64,000 bases of DNA. Source: an uncultured Alistipes sp. (GTDB taxonomy: Bacteria; Bacteroidota; Bacteroidia; Bacteroidales; Rikenellaceae). Within the stretch, counting starts at the first letter, position 1, and the number at the start of each line of letters is the position of its first letter. The position numbers and the translations under genes were made by a program. A model generated the notes under the pieces. The model was not told the DNA's origin, did not search any database, and saw only the letters and a program-made list of their open reading frames with translations. Where the stretch lies: NCBI GenBank assembly GCA_947623965.1, contig CANQIF010000002.1, positions 218,027 to 282,026 on the forward strand, read 5' to 3'. Positions 1 to 11,110 of this stretch are shown one piece after another.

Positions 1-388
1 CAAGAACGCCCGGGCGATGGCCGCCGCCTTCATCGAGCGGGGTTACAAGATCGTCTCGGGCGGCACGGACAACCACCTGATGCTGGTCGACCTGCGCACG
101 AAGTTCCCCGACCTGACGGGCAAGCTGGCCGAGAAGTGCCTCGTGGCGGCCGATATCACCACCAACAAGAACATGGTCCCCTTCGACAGCCGCTCGCCGT
201 TCCAGACTTCGGGGCTGCGCTTCGGTACGCCGGCTATCACGACGCGCGGTCTGAAAGAAAAGCAGATGGCGGCGATCGTCGCGCTCATCGACCGTGTGCT
301 GCAGGATCCCGAAAACGAGGCGAACATCGCCGCCGTCCGCGGGGAGGTCAACGCCCTGATGGCTGATTATCCGCTCTTTGCCTGGTAA
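1..388 (+). CDS. glyA: serine hydroxymethyltransferase, C-terminal part (5' end outside window)
   Basis: Frame open from the window edge; [14 protein letters not shown] and [14 protein letters not shown] motifs typical of SHMT C-terminus. Confidence 0.93.
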   Translation, partial: KNARAMAAAFIERGYKIVSGGTDNHLMLVDLRTKFPDLTGKLAEKCLVAADITTNKNMVPFDSRSPFQTSGLRFGTPAITTRGLKEKQMAAIVALIDRVLQDPENEANIAAVRGEVNALMADYPLFAW

Positions 389-394
389 AGCCCT

Positions 395-1077
395 ATGCGC
401 GAGACCATCGCTTTTCTGGAAGTGCTGCGCCGCAACAACTGCAAGGAGTGGATGGACGCCCATCGCGCCCGCTACAAGGAGCTGCGCAGCCGCTTCGAAG
501 GGTTCGTCGCCGATCTGATCGAGGGGTGCGCTTCGTTCGACCCCTCGGTCGGCGGCCTGACGCCGAAGGATTGCACCTACCGCATGAACCGCGACATCCG
601 CTTCTCGCCCGACAAGTCGCCCTACAAAACCCACTTCAGTGCCTTCATCGCGCCGCGCGGCAAGAAGTCGGGGCTCGCGGGCTACTATTTCCACGTCGAG
701 CCCGTGGGCGAGGGGACCTTGATCGGCTACTCGTGCCTCGCCGCGGGACAGGTCTGCATTCCGCCCGAGGTGCTGCGGAGCATCCGCGAAGAGATCGTCG
801 ACCACGGCGACGCCATGCTCCGTGCGATCGCACACGCCAGGGGGTTCGCTCTCGACGAAGAGAACAAGCTGCGCCGCGTGCCGACCGGTTTTGCGAGCGG
901 CACGCCCTACGACGAATTGTTGAAGCTGAAGGATCACTGCCTCATGCGCCGCATCGCAACGGAGGAGCTTTTCGAACCCGATTTGCTCGAACGGATTGTC
1001 GAACGCTTCCGCCGACGCATCCCTACATCGAACAGCTCAACCGTGCGATCCGCTACGCCTACGAGGAGATGAGGTAG
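395..1077 (+). CDS. DUF2461 (TIGR02453-like) protein with apparent frameshift near 1005-1020
   Basis: ORF 395-1072 matches the family (YRMNRDIRFSPDKSPYKTHF); the expected C-terminus (THPYIEQLNRAIRYAYEEMR) is in another frame ending at 1077. Confidence 0.75.
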
Positions 1078-1113
1078 CGGCGCGGGAGAGCTGCTCTCCA
1101 AAAGATTCGGTAT

Positions 1114-1148
1114 CGGGTGCACGCCGCAGGGCGCGCACCCGTTTTTTA
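1114..1148 (+). terminator. Rho-independent terminator
   Basis: CGGGTGC...GCGCACCCG stem followed by TTTTTT. Confidence 0.75.
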
Positions 1149-1206
1149 TCTGCCCCGGCGTTGCGCGTGCCTGCCGATAAATGTTCTAAAATTTTCGTGA
1201 AAAAAT

Positions 1207-1238
1207 TTTGCCGGTCTGGAATACGCTTCCTATCTTTG
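1207..1238 (+). promoter_or_regulatory. Bacteroidota-type promoter (-33 TTTG / -7 TATCTTTG)
   Basis: ttttg at 1206-1210 and tatctttg at 1231-1238 upstream of ATG 1271. Confidence 0.65.
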
Positions 1239-1270
1239 TCTACGAAAAACATCGTAAAAAACGGTTTGCC

Positions 1271-3394
1271 ATGAAACGAATCCTTTTCTCTCTGTTGCTC
1301 GCCGCGGCTCCGATTGTCCTCCGCGGGGAGGAGCTGCCGTGGCTGTGGCCGATCGCCGGCCGTTCTGCAGGCGAGGAGATTCGCTGTGCGCCGCAGCAAT
1401 ACCTCGCCCGGGAACAGAACTTCGAACACCTCTACATCGGCGGCGGGGCGGACGACCGGATCGTGGCGCCGGCCGACGGTACCGTGAACAGCTTCGGATT
1501 CGTCTACTGCCACTCGCAGACCTACATGGTCTCATTCACTGCCGACGCCGCCCGTCCGTTGGAGGAGCAGCTGAAGGAGCTGGCCGCCGAGGCGGACCGC
1601 AACCGCTTCGATCCGGCCTGCATCACGGGATCGATCTCGCTGCGTCTCACCGACGGACGCAAAATCCACCTGACGGGCATTCGCTTCGACCGCTATTTCA
1701 AGACGGGTGAGCGAATCGAGCGCGGGCAGGTGCTGGGGCGGCTGCACCGCAGCTATCATGCCCTTCCAGGCCTCTCGCTCGCAATCGCGGTATCGACAGC
1801 CGCAGGAACGCCGGATGATCCGATGACCCCCTTCGGACTGCGCACCTCCTTCATCACGCCGAAAGCGCAGGTCATTCGCGAGCATCTGACGGCCGAAGAG
1901 GCGGCGGAGGACTTCGCGAAGATCATGGCCGTGCTGCGCGAAGCCTATCCCTCGCTCGATGACGTCGTGACGACAGAACAGCTCGAGGCGTTCGAACGCG
2001 AGGTGACCGACTCGATTGCTGCCGGCGTTCGGCGCGACCGTTTCTACCGCCACCTGCAGCGGCTGCAGGCGCTCGTGCACGACACGCACCTTTGTTTATA
2101 TCCCGACGAGCATCGTCCGCGCAGCGGCCGGATGCCCCAGCTCTTTTTCGGCTGGTTCGGCGATACGTGCCTTGTCACGATGGCGCGGCGGGAGGAGGCG
2201 GAGCAGGTCGGGCGCCGCATCGTCCGTGTCTTCGACATGACGGCCGATTCGGCACGGCGAAATGTGTTGTCGAAAATGGGCGGCTACGACTGCGCGGTCG
2301 AGAGCGTAGCGGAGGAGCAGCTCGCCTTCGCCTCGACGATGGTCGAAAACGACCGTTACGATCAAAGCTTCGAATTTGCCGATGGCGAGCGGCGCACCTT
2401 CCGCGGCGTGCGTGCGGCGGGGGCGGTCACCGAATTTACGGGAACCTACCTCGGCTACATGAACCGGAACCGGCATCGCGGCGGCTGCGAGCTGCGGACG
2501 CTCGACGATTCGACCGCCTATCTGGGCCTCTCGACCTTCGAGCTCGACGAGGTGGCGGCGGATCGCATCGTCGGCTTCATCGACTCACTCGCCAGGGCCG
2601 CCGTACCCAACCTCATCGTCGATCTGCGCAACAACGGCGGCGGAGAGGTGAAGGTGCTCAACCGCATTCTGGCGTGCCTGCTCGAAGCGCCGAGCCGCAA
2701 CAAGGGGGCGATGCAGGTGGTGCCGAAGCGCGGCGGATACGCCTCGTTCGCGGGTTGCTGCCTGAACTACACGCCCGAGATGGAGCTCTTCGGCCATTAC
2801 GAGCCGCTGCCCGACGGCCGGGGCTTCTTCAGCCGCGAAGATTGCGAGCCGGTGCTGCCCGATTCGACGGTGCAGTACCGCGGCCGCCTCTATGTGCTGA
2901 CCGATGCCGGTTCGTGCTCGGCGGCGACGATCTTTCCCGCCGAGATCCTCCGCAACCACCGCGGCGTCATCGTGGGGCGCGAGACGGCGACGGCCTACCA
3001 CTTCATGACAGCCCTCAAGTTCGCCGACATCCGCCTGCCGCATTCGGGGTTCCAGTTCCGCGTGCCGCTCGTGCGCTGCATCTACGATACGACGCGCAAC
3101 GAGCGCATTCCCTACGGGCGCGGCGTGCTGCCGGACTATCCCGTTGCGCTCACGTGGCATGAGCTTTTCGAGGCGCCCGATTCGATTCTGCACTACGCGC
3201 AGCAGCTGATTGTCGACGGCCGTTACCTCGAAGGCGAGGATCCCTTCGCCGCGAACGATGCCGCCCCGCAAGCGCATCACTGGTGGCGGGCGGTTGTCTT
3301 TTTGCTGCTGGCTGCGATGGTGGTGGCGGCGGTGGATATCGCCGCCCGCCGAAGAAACCGCAGGCGGAGGGAGGGGGCGAAACCGAACGCGTAG
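1271..3394 (+). CDS. secreted protein: degenerate LytM/M23-like N-terminal domain fused to S41-type protease domain, C-terminal TM
   Basis: Signal peptide MKRILFSLLLAAAP; IVAPADGTV LytM-like hairpin; S41 motifs LIVDLRNNGGGEV and LTDAGSCSAATIFP; TM near C-terminus. Confidence 0.75.
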   Translation: MKRILFSLLLAAAPIVLRGEELPWLWPIAGRSAGEEIRCAPQQYLAREQNFEHLYIGGGADDRIVAPADGTVNSFGFVYCHSQTYMVSFTADAARPLEEQLKELAAEADRNRFDPACITGSISLRLTDGRKIHLTGIRFDRYFKTGERIERGQVLGRLHRSYHALPGLSLAIAVSTAAGTPDDPMTPFGLRTSFITPKAQVIREHLTAEEAAEDFAKIMAVLREAYPSLDDVVTTEQLEAFEREVTDSIAAGVRRDRFYRHLQRLQALVHDTHLCLYPDEHRPRSGRMPQLFFGWFGDTCLVTMARREEAEQVGRRIVRVFDMTADSARRNVLSKMGGYDCAVESVAEEQLAFASTMVENDRYDQSFEFADGERRTFRGVRAAGAVTEFTGTYLGYMNRNRHRGGCELRTLDDSTAYLGLSTFELDEVAADRIVGFIDSLARAAVPNLIVDLRNNGGGEVKVLNRILACLLEAPSRNKGAMQVVPKRGGYASFAGCCLNYTPEMELFGHYEPLPDGRGFFSREDCEPVLPDSTVQYRGRLYVLTDAGSCSAATIFPAEILRNHRGVIVGRETATAYHFMTALKFADIRLPHSGFQFRVPLVRCIYDTTRNERIPYGRGVLPDYPVALTWHELFEAPDSILHYAQQLIVDGRYLEGEDPFAANDAAPQAHHWWRAVVFLLLAAMVVAAVDIAARRRNRRRREGAKPNA

Positions 3395-3540
3395 CGACAG
3401 AAGCCGGCGGGTCGCAGCTGCCCGGGCGGAGGGACTGTAGCTCGTTGCTGAATCTGCGTGTCCTCCACAGGTGCAGCCCGAGTTGCAATGTTGAATCTTG
3501 AATTCTGAATTTGCGCTCTACGGGCTTGTCCTGCTACTGG

Positions 3541-3640
3541 AATCGACCTCGCAAGAGGTCGTGCGGGCCGCAGCCTCCGGCGGCGAAGGCCCGCAACTCG
3601 CGGTTGCTCGTGCGGTCGCTTCGCAGGCTGCGGCTCGACT
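3541..3640 (+). repeat. structured repeat type 1 (unit A)
   Basis: P0 GACCTC-GCAA-GAGGTC; P1 GCGGGCC/GGCCCGC; P2 GCAGCCT/AGGCTGC; P3 GCGAAG/CTTCGC. Confidence 0.85.
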
Positions 3641-3694
3641 TGGAATAATACCCAAGCGAGCCCGCAGTCTCTTTTAATTTTGAATCATGAATTT

Positions 3695-3735
3695 GCGGCT
3701 TCATCGAAGCCGCAGCGGGCCGCAGCCCGCGGAAT
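3695..3735 (+). repeat. structured repeat, truncated (P0 hairpin and start of core)
   Basis: GCGGCTTC-ATC-GAAGCCGC followed by agcgggccgcagcc, after TTTTGAATCATGAATTT. Confidence 0.7.
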
Positions 3736-3806
3736 CGCCCCCTCGCAACAGAAATTCCCCGGCCGCCGAAACAGGCAGCCGGGAAATCATCCATCTTCCC
3801 CAAACC

Positions 3807-6695
3807 TTATTCCCCGACTGCGGTAAAGTCGAAGACCAGATCGATATGCAGCCCCTCGTCGCCCTTCTTGATGCGGATATTCCCCGGCTGGCTGCCAGGA
3901 CCTTGCTGTTCGATAGGCTTGAACGAGCGGATGGCGGGAATATCGAGCAGGAACGAAAGGTCGCCCGGCGGGAAGGCAGGCATCGTCGCACCGCCGCCCG
4001 CTGCGGGTTCGCGGGGCGTGAAGATCCGCAGGAAGAGGCCGTCCGAACGGGCGTAGACACTCCACGGGATCGCACCGCCCTCGATCGTCGCCCAGTAGAG
4101 CCCGGCGTGATACCCCTTGAACTCGGGGTAGACGAGCGACCGGTAGCTCTCGCCCGTCGCCGTGTCGTTCCACGCTTTGTGCCAGATGCCCTGAAGGGTC
4201 CCCTCGATGCGGTTTTTCCAAACCCGATAGGGGCCGCGACCCAGCCACCGGAGCCCGCTGCAGGCCGCTTCGGGGTAGGAGAAGCTCAGCCCGAGGTTGT
4301 AAACCTCCGTGTCGGTGAAGGCGTCGTCGAAGCCGCCGCCGCCCGAGGCGCGGTTCAGCAGCAGCGCATCCATGTAGAGCAGCCCATCGCCGGTCAGCCG
4401 CCAGACGATCGAATCGACGCCACCCCGATAACGGGCGCAGTAGCGGGCCTCCCCGGCCGAGGTGCGCACGCTGCTGCGGTCGGGTTCATAGCGCATCTTC
4501 ATCCCGACGGCCACCGGCCCGTCGGCGAGCGGAATCGTGCGGCCGCCGCTGCGGAGGTGGCGCAGCATCCCCGTTGCCGCGTCGAACGTCACCTCTAAGG
4601 CGCCGCAGCGCAGCAGGATCGCCGTGTCGCTCCGCAGCGCTGCGGGTTTCGAAGTGTCCGCCGCCTGCCGCGGCGCCGAAGCCCGGCTCCGCTCGCGCTC
4701 GAAATAGGCGCGTGTGCGGCGGATCGGGCAGCTCCAGCGGCAGAGGCTGCCGCCGTCGGGGCCGAAGGCCTCCAATTCCAGCAGGTCGCCCTCCCGGAAG
4801 TCGGCGGGAAGATCGAAGCAGGCCGTGCGGGTCTCGCCCGGTGCCGCATCGGGGAGCCGCACCTCGCCGCGGGCGATGAGCCGCTCCCCGGCCTCGGGCC
4901 GCAGCGGCGAGGGGGCGCTCCGCACGGCCCAGGTCATACGGCACTGCGCCAGCGAGGTGAAGAGGTATTCGTTCGTGACACGGAAGCGGCCGTCGAAACG
5001 CTCGCCGATGAGCAGCGGCTCGATGCGTACGGGAGACCACTGCGCCCGGATGGCGTAAAAGCTGCCCTCCTTCTCGCGGCGGGGTCCCAACACGCCGTCC
5101 GGCGCATTCGAACCGTCCGAGTCGAGCTCGCCGCCGCGGTCGGCGCGCTGCGGCGCCTCGTCGCAGAAGGCCCAGATGAAGCCGCCCGCGAAGAGCGGCG
5201 AGGTGCGCCAGCGATCCCAGAAGTCGCGCAGGCCCGCGCCGCCGCCCTGGTCGTACATGGCGTGCATGAACTCCGTGGGCAGGAAAACTTTGTATCCGTT
5301 CGTGAAGCGGCCGACACCGGTCAGATAGGCAGGGTAGTGGTGGGTGTCCAACCCGTCGAAATCGGCCCACGGGTGGATGACGTGGCGCCGCTGCAGGGCA
5401 TCGTGCCGGGCGAAGAGGGGATCGAGCTTCGGATTCCAGCCCCCCTCGTTGCCGTTGCTCCAGAGCACGATGCAGGGGTGGTTGACATCCCGTTCGACCA
5501 TCTCGGCAAGCAGCTTCGCCCCCGTCTCCGTGTCGTAGGCGTCGTGCCAGCCCGCCAGCTCGTCGATGTAGAGCAGCCCGAGCGAGTCGCACATGTCGAG
5601 AAAGTGTTCGTCGGGCGGGTAGTGCGAACGCACGGCGTTCATGTTCATCGCCCGGATCAGCTCGGCATCCTGCCGGCTGCGGGCCGCGCTCGTGGCCCGG
5701 CCCCCCTCGACCGTGAAGGAGTGGCGGTTGATCCCCTTCATCACCAGCCGGGTGCCGTTGAGATAGAGGCCGTCGCCGGGGACGAATTCGACGCTCCGGA
5801 AACCGATGCGCGTCTCGCGGCTCTGGATCGTGCGCCCCGCGGCGTCGAGCAGTTCGAGCCGGGCCGTGTAGAGTTGCGGGCTTTCGGGGGTCCAGGGGCG
5901 GATGCCGCGCCAGCGGCTTTCGAAAAGGCTCCTTTCGGCATCGAGGGTCGCAACGACCGCTTCGGCGCCCTCGACAGTCCGCTGCAGCGTACCGTCTGCC
6001 AGCGCCCGCAGCGTGAGACACACCCGACAGCCGCGGGCAGCCTCCGAGCGGTCGAGCCGGACCCGCAGCCGGCCGTCAGCCGCGGCATCGAAGCGGATGC
6101 GGTCGAAATGCGCCTCCGGCACCGCTTCCAACCAGACCGGGCGGTAGATGCCGCCGAAGAGCCACCAGTCGGCCTTGCGCTCGGCCGCGTTGACGCTCCG
6201 GTTCGCCGAGTGCTTGGCGACGCGGAGCTCCAGTCGGTTCCGGCCGCCGAAATGCAGCAGACCGGTGATATCGTACGCAAACCGGTAGAAGCCGCCCCGG
6301 TGGGGCTCGCCGGCACGGCGGCCGTTGATGAAGAGCTCCGCGTCGGTCATGACGCCGTCGAAGAAGATCTTCACCCGCCGGCCCGCCCAGGCAGCGGGAA
6401 CCTCGAAGTGGTGGCGGTAGACGCCCTCCTCGTCGCTCGGCCGGGTCCCCTTGACCGTGTACCAGCGGCCGTAGGTGTAGTCGCCGAAGCCCTGCAGCTC
6501 CCAATTGCAGGGAACCCCGATCGGCCGCCAGACGCCGCTGTTGCGTCCCGCCGAGCAGCGGAACTCCCAGGTTGCGGGATCGTCGATGCCCCGGCCCGAG
6601 AGGTAGAGCCGTTCGGGGTGCGGGGCCTGCGCGAAACAGCTCCCGCCGAAGAGCGAGAGCCACGAAAGCAGAAAGGCGGAAAAGGTGCGGTACAT
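3807..6695 (-). CDS. secreted glycoside hydrolase family 2 beta-galactosidase-like enzyme
   Basis: Signal peptide; GVPCNWELQGFGDYTYG; acid/base region VLWSNGNEGGW; C-terminal bgal small-chain-like domain. Confidence 0.9.
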   Translation of the reverse strand: MYRTFSAFLLSWLSLFGGSCFAQAPHPERLYLSGRGIDDPATWEFRCSAGRNSGVWRPIGVPCNWELQGFGDYTYGRWYTVKGTRPSDEEGVYRHHFEVPAAWAGRRVKIFFDGVMTDAELFINGRRAGEPHRGGFYRFAYDITGLLHFGGRNRLELRVAKHSANRSVNAAERKADWWLFGGIYRPVWLEAVPEAHFDRIRFDAAADGRLRVRLDRSEAARGCRVCLTLRALADGTLQRTVEGAEAVVATLDAERSLFESRWRGIRPWTPESPQLYTARLELLDAAGRTIQSRETRIGFRSVEFVPGDGLYLNGTRLVMKGINRHSFTVEGGRATSAARSRQDAELIRAMNMNAVRSHYPPDEHFLDMCDSLGLLYIDELAGWHDAYDTETGAKLLAEMVERDVNHPCIVLWSNGNEGGWNPKLDPLFARHDALQRRHVIHPWADFDGLDTHHYPAYLTGVGRFTNGYKVFLPTEFMHAMYDQGGGAGLRDFWDRWRTSPLFAGGFIWAFCDEAPQRADRGGELDSDGSNAPDGVLGPRREKEGSFYAIRAQWSPVRIEPLLIGERFDGRFRVTNEYLFTSLAQCRMTWAVRSAPSPLRPEAGERLIARGEVRLPDAAPGETRTACFDLPADFREGDLLELEAFGPDGGSLCRWSCPIRRTRAYFERERSRASAPRQAADTSKPAALRSDTAILLRCGALEVTFDAATGMLRHLRSGGRTIPLADGPVAVGMKMRYEPDRSSVRTSAGEARYCARYRGGVDSIVWRLTGDGLLYMDALLLNRASGGGGFDDAFTDTEVYNLGLSFSYPEAACSGLRWLGRGPYRVWKNRIEGTLQGIWHKAWNDTATGESYRSLVYPEFKGYHAGLYWATIEGGAIPWSVYARSDGLFLRIFTPREPAAGGGATMPAFPPGDLSFLLDIPAIRSFKPIEQQGPGSQPGNIRIKKGDEGLHIDLVFDFTAVGE

Positions 6696-6795
6696 CGGTT
6701 CGTTCGATTTTTCAGTGGTGCCGTTCGGTTCGAGGGGGCAAAACCGGCTTGGGGTTTAAGGGTTCGGCGGGAGGCGTCGCGTCGTCCGCCGGAAA

Positions 6796-6851
6796 TAAAA
6801 AACGCGGGACGAGGACCGGACCCCGACGGAGCCCGGCCGCATCGTCCCGCG
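6796..6851 (-). terminator. terminator downstream of glmS
   Basis: CGCGGGACGA/TCGTCCCGCG stem followed by TTTTTT on the minus strand. Confidence 0.75.
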
Positions 6852-6864
6852 ATAGAGGGTCGGC

Positions 6865-8709
<1,845 letters not shown>

Positions 8710-8745
8710 AATATCAATTCTATTTTATGTTTGTTGTTTCTTGTT

Positions 8746-8813
8746 TCTTGTTCGGCTATCTGGCTTTCGACGGCTGTTCTTGCGGCGTTCCGCCGCATTT
8801 GCTGTCCTCATCC
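8746..8813. repeat. 68-bp direct repeat, copy 1
   Basis: Identical to 8869-8936 by eye; contains GCGGCG-TTC-CGCCGC hairpin. Confidence 0.9.
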
Positions 8814-8868
8814 TCCCCCTAAATCCCCCTCGAGAGGGGGACTTGCGTGGGGCAAGTCGTTCGTTAAC

Positions 8869-8936
8869 TCTTGTTCGGCTATCTGGCTTTCGACGGCTGT
8901 TCTTGCGGCGTTCCGCCGCATTTGCTGTCCTCATCC
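8869..8936. repeat. 68-bp direct repeat, copy 2
   Basis: Identical to 8746-8813 by eye, offset 123 bp. Confidence 0.9.
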
Positions 8937-8964
8937 ATAGGCGGCCGCCATACCATAATTATAT

Positions 8965-9010
8965 CGGTCCGCGCCGGGCGGCTTTGCCGCCGGGGGGGCG
9001 GCGCGGACCG
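8965..9010. repeat. nested GC-rich hairpin
   Basis: Perfect outer stem CGGTCCGCGCCG/CGGCGCGGACCG enclosing GGCGGC-TTT-GCCGCC. Confidence 0.8.
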
Positions 9011-9264
9011 AATCTTTATACTCGCATCGGCAACATAGCGCCGTAAGCCGTGCAACCCGGCCCGCATCCGTCGGATCAGACACCAGCGGCTTCAGTCCTA
9101 AAAATGTCATACAAGCCCGCCGAAACGCCCTTTCGGACCGAATCGGCCGGCAAATGTCATTTTTCCGCCGCCAAAGATAGTAAATACATGGCAAAAACAC
9201 GAATAAACCGGGAGCAAAAAGTGAATTTTCTCGAGGCGCCGCATCTTCGATCACCTTTTGATAC

Positions 9265-9304
9265 GAAAAAAAGGAGCAGGCAACCCGTCGTTGCCCGCTC
9301 CTTC
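9265..9304 (-). terminator. terminator downstream of M20 dipeptidase
   Basis: AAGGAGC..GGCAAC/GTTGCC..GCTCCTT stem followed by T-run on the minus strand. Confidence 0.75.
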
Positions 9305-9321
9305 GGAAGCCCGTTTCCCCG

Positions 9322-10683
9322 CTATTCGGCGAAATACTTATAGAACAGCAGAATCGTCTCGATACCGCGATAGAACTGCTCCAGTCCGTAGCTCTCGTTG
9401 GGCGAATGGATCGCATCCTCCGCCAGCCCGAAGCCGATGAGCAGCGACTTGACCCCCAGGATCTGCTCGAATCCGCTGATGATCGGAATCGAACCGCCCG
9501 AGTAGAAGGGCAGCGGCTTCTTGCCGAAAGTCTCCTTCACAGCCCGTTCGGCCGCCCGGTAGGCGGGCATGTCGGTCGGCGCCACGTAGGGCATGCCGCC
9601 GTGCAGCGACTTCACGCGAACCTTGACGCTCTTCGGCGCAATCGCTTTGAAATGGCGCTCGAAGAGCTTCGAAATTTCGCGGTAGTCCTGGTCGGGCACC
9701 AACCGCATCGAGATCTTGGCCGAGGCCTTCGACGGAATCACCGTCTTGGTCCCCTCGCCGATGTAGCCGCCCCAGATGCCGTTCACGTCGAGCGAGGGGC
9801 GCACGCCCGTCCGCTCGATGGTCGTGTAGCCCGCTTCGCCCGCCACATCGCCGATTTCGAGCGCCTGCTTGTAGGTCCGCAGCGAGAAGGGAGCCTTGTT
9901 GAAAGCCTTGCGCTCCGACGGGGTCAGCTCGCGCACCCGGTCGTAGAAGCCCGGAATCGTCACGCGCCCCTCGTCATCGACGAGCGAGGCGACGAGCCGC
10001 GCCAGCACGTTGGCCGGATTGGCCACTGCACCGCCGTAGAGGCCCGAATGCAGGTCCTTGTTCGGCCCCGTCACCTCGACCTCCATATAGGCCAGTCCGC
10101 GCAGTCCGCAGGTGATCGAGGGGGTCTGCATCGAGATCATCGAGGTGTCCGAAACCAGAATGATGTCGGCCTTGAGCAGCTTTTTGTTGCGGGCGCAGAA
10201 GCCGTAGAGGCTCGGCGAACCGATCTCCTCCTCACCCTCGAGCATGAATTTCACGTTGCAGGGGAGCGTGCCGGTCGCGCACATCGCTTCGAATGCCTTG
10301 GCGTGCATGAAGAGCTGCCCCTTGTCGTCGTCGGCGCCGCGGCCCCAGATGCGGCCGCCGGCAATCACCGGCTCGAAGGGGTCGGTGCGCCACTCCCCGC
10401 GCGGATCGACGGGCATCACGTCGTAGTGGCCGTAGACGAGCACCGTCCGGGCCTTCGGATCGATGATCTTTTCGGCATAGACCACCGGGTTGCCCTCCGT
10501 GGGCATCACCTCGGCGCGGTCGGCCCCCGCCTCGACGAGCGAGGCGGCCAGCCACTCGGCGGCACGCTGCATGTCGGGGCGGTGCGCCGTCTCGGCGCTG
10601 ATCGACGGAATGCGGAGCAGTTCGAACAACTCCTTGACGAAACGATCTTTGTTCGCTTCGATATAATCCTTTACTTTATTCAT
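9322..10683 (-). CDS. M20 family dipeptidase
   Basis: YGHYDVMPVDP, GRGADDDKGQ, EGEEEIGS motifs. Confidence 0.93.
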   Translation of the reverse strand: MNKVKDYIEANKDRFVKELFELLRIPSISAETAHRPDMQRAAEWLAASLVEAGADRAEVMPTEGNPVVYAEKIIDPKARTVLVYGHYDVMPVDPRGEWRTDPFEPVIAGGRIWGRGADDDKGQLFMHAKAFEAMCATGTLPCNVKFMLEGEEEIGSPSLYGFCARNKKLLKADIILVSDTSMISMQTPSITCGLRGLAYMEVEVTGPNKDLHSGLYGGAVANPANVLARLVASLVDDEGRVTIPGFYDRVRELTPSERKAFNKAPFSLRTYKQALEIGDVAGEAGYTTIERTGVRPSLDVNGIWGGYIGEGTKTVIPSKASAKISMRLVPDQDYREISKLFERHFKAIAPKSVKVRVKSLHGGMPYVAPTDMPAYRAAERAVKETFGKKPLPFYSGGSIPIISGFEQILGVKSLLIGFGLAEDAIHSPNESYGLEQFYRGIETILLFYKYFAE

Positions 10684-10684
10684 T

Positions 10685-11110
10685 TCATTCGGTTTTTCGG
10701 GTTAGTATGTAGCACTCCGCCAGCGGACCTTCGATCGCGCGGCCGGCGGTGTCGAGCATCCGCAGCCGTCCGGCTTCGATGCGGTAGCGCCCCTCCGGCT
10801 CGCCTGCGTCGGGGCGGAGCGTCAGCAGCTCGCCCTCGATCGTGTAGCGGCCCGACTCCTCGAAGGTCGTGTCGCGTTCGAGGTAGTCCGCACGGCGCTT
10901 GTAGCTGCCGTCGCCGCGGAGTGTCAGTTCAACGGCGATGCCCGGGCAGTCGGCCGCGGGGAGCGTCCCCGCGTAGATGCCGGCCGTGTTGGCCGTCGCG
11001 ATCGTCTCGGCAACTTGAGCCGCTTCGGAGGAGCAGGCGGTACGGGCGCTGCGCCCGCCGCAGGCCGTCAGCGCTGCAAGCGCCGACAGCAGGAGGAGGA
11101 TACGTTTCAT
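10685..11110 (-). CDS. NlpE-like lipoprotein
   Basis: Lipobox-like LTACG; NTAGIYAGTLPAADCPGIAVELTLRGDGSYKR resembles NlpE N-terminal domain. Confidence 0.75.
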   Translation of the reverse strand: MKRILLLLSALAALTACGGRSARTACSSEAAQVAETIATANTAGIYAGTLPAADCPGIAVELTLRGDGSYKRRADYLERDTTFEESGRYTIEGELLTLRPDAGEPEGRYRIEAGRLRMLDTAGRAIEGPLAECYILTRKTE

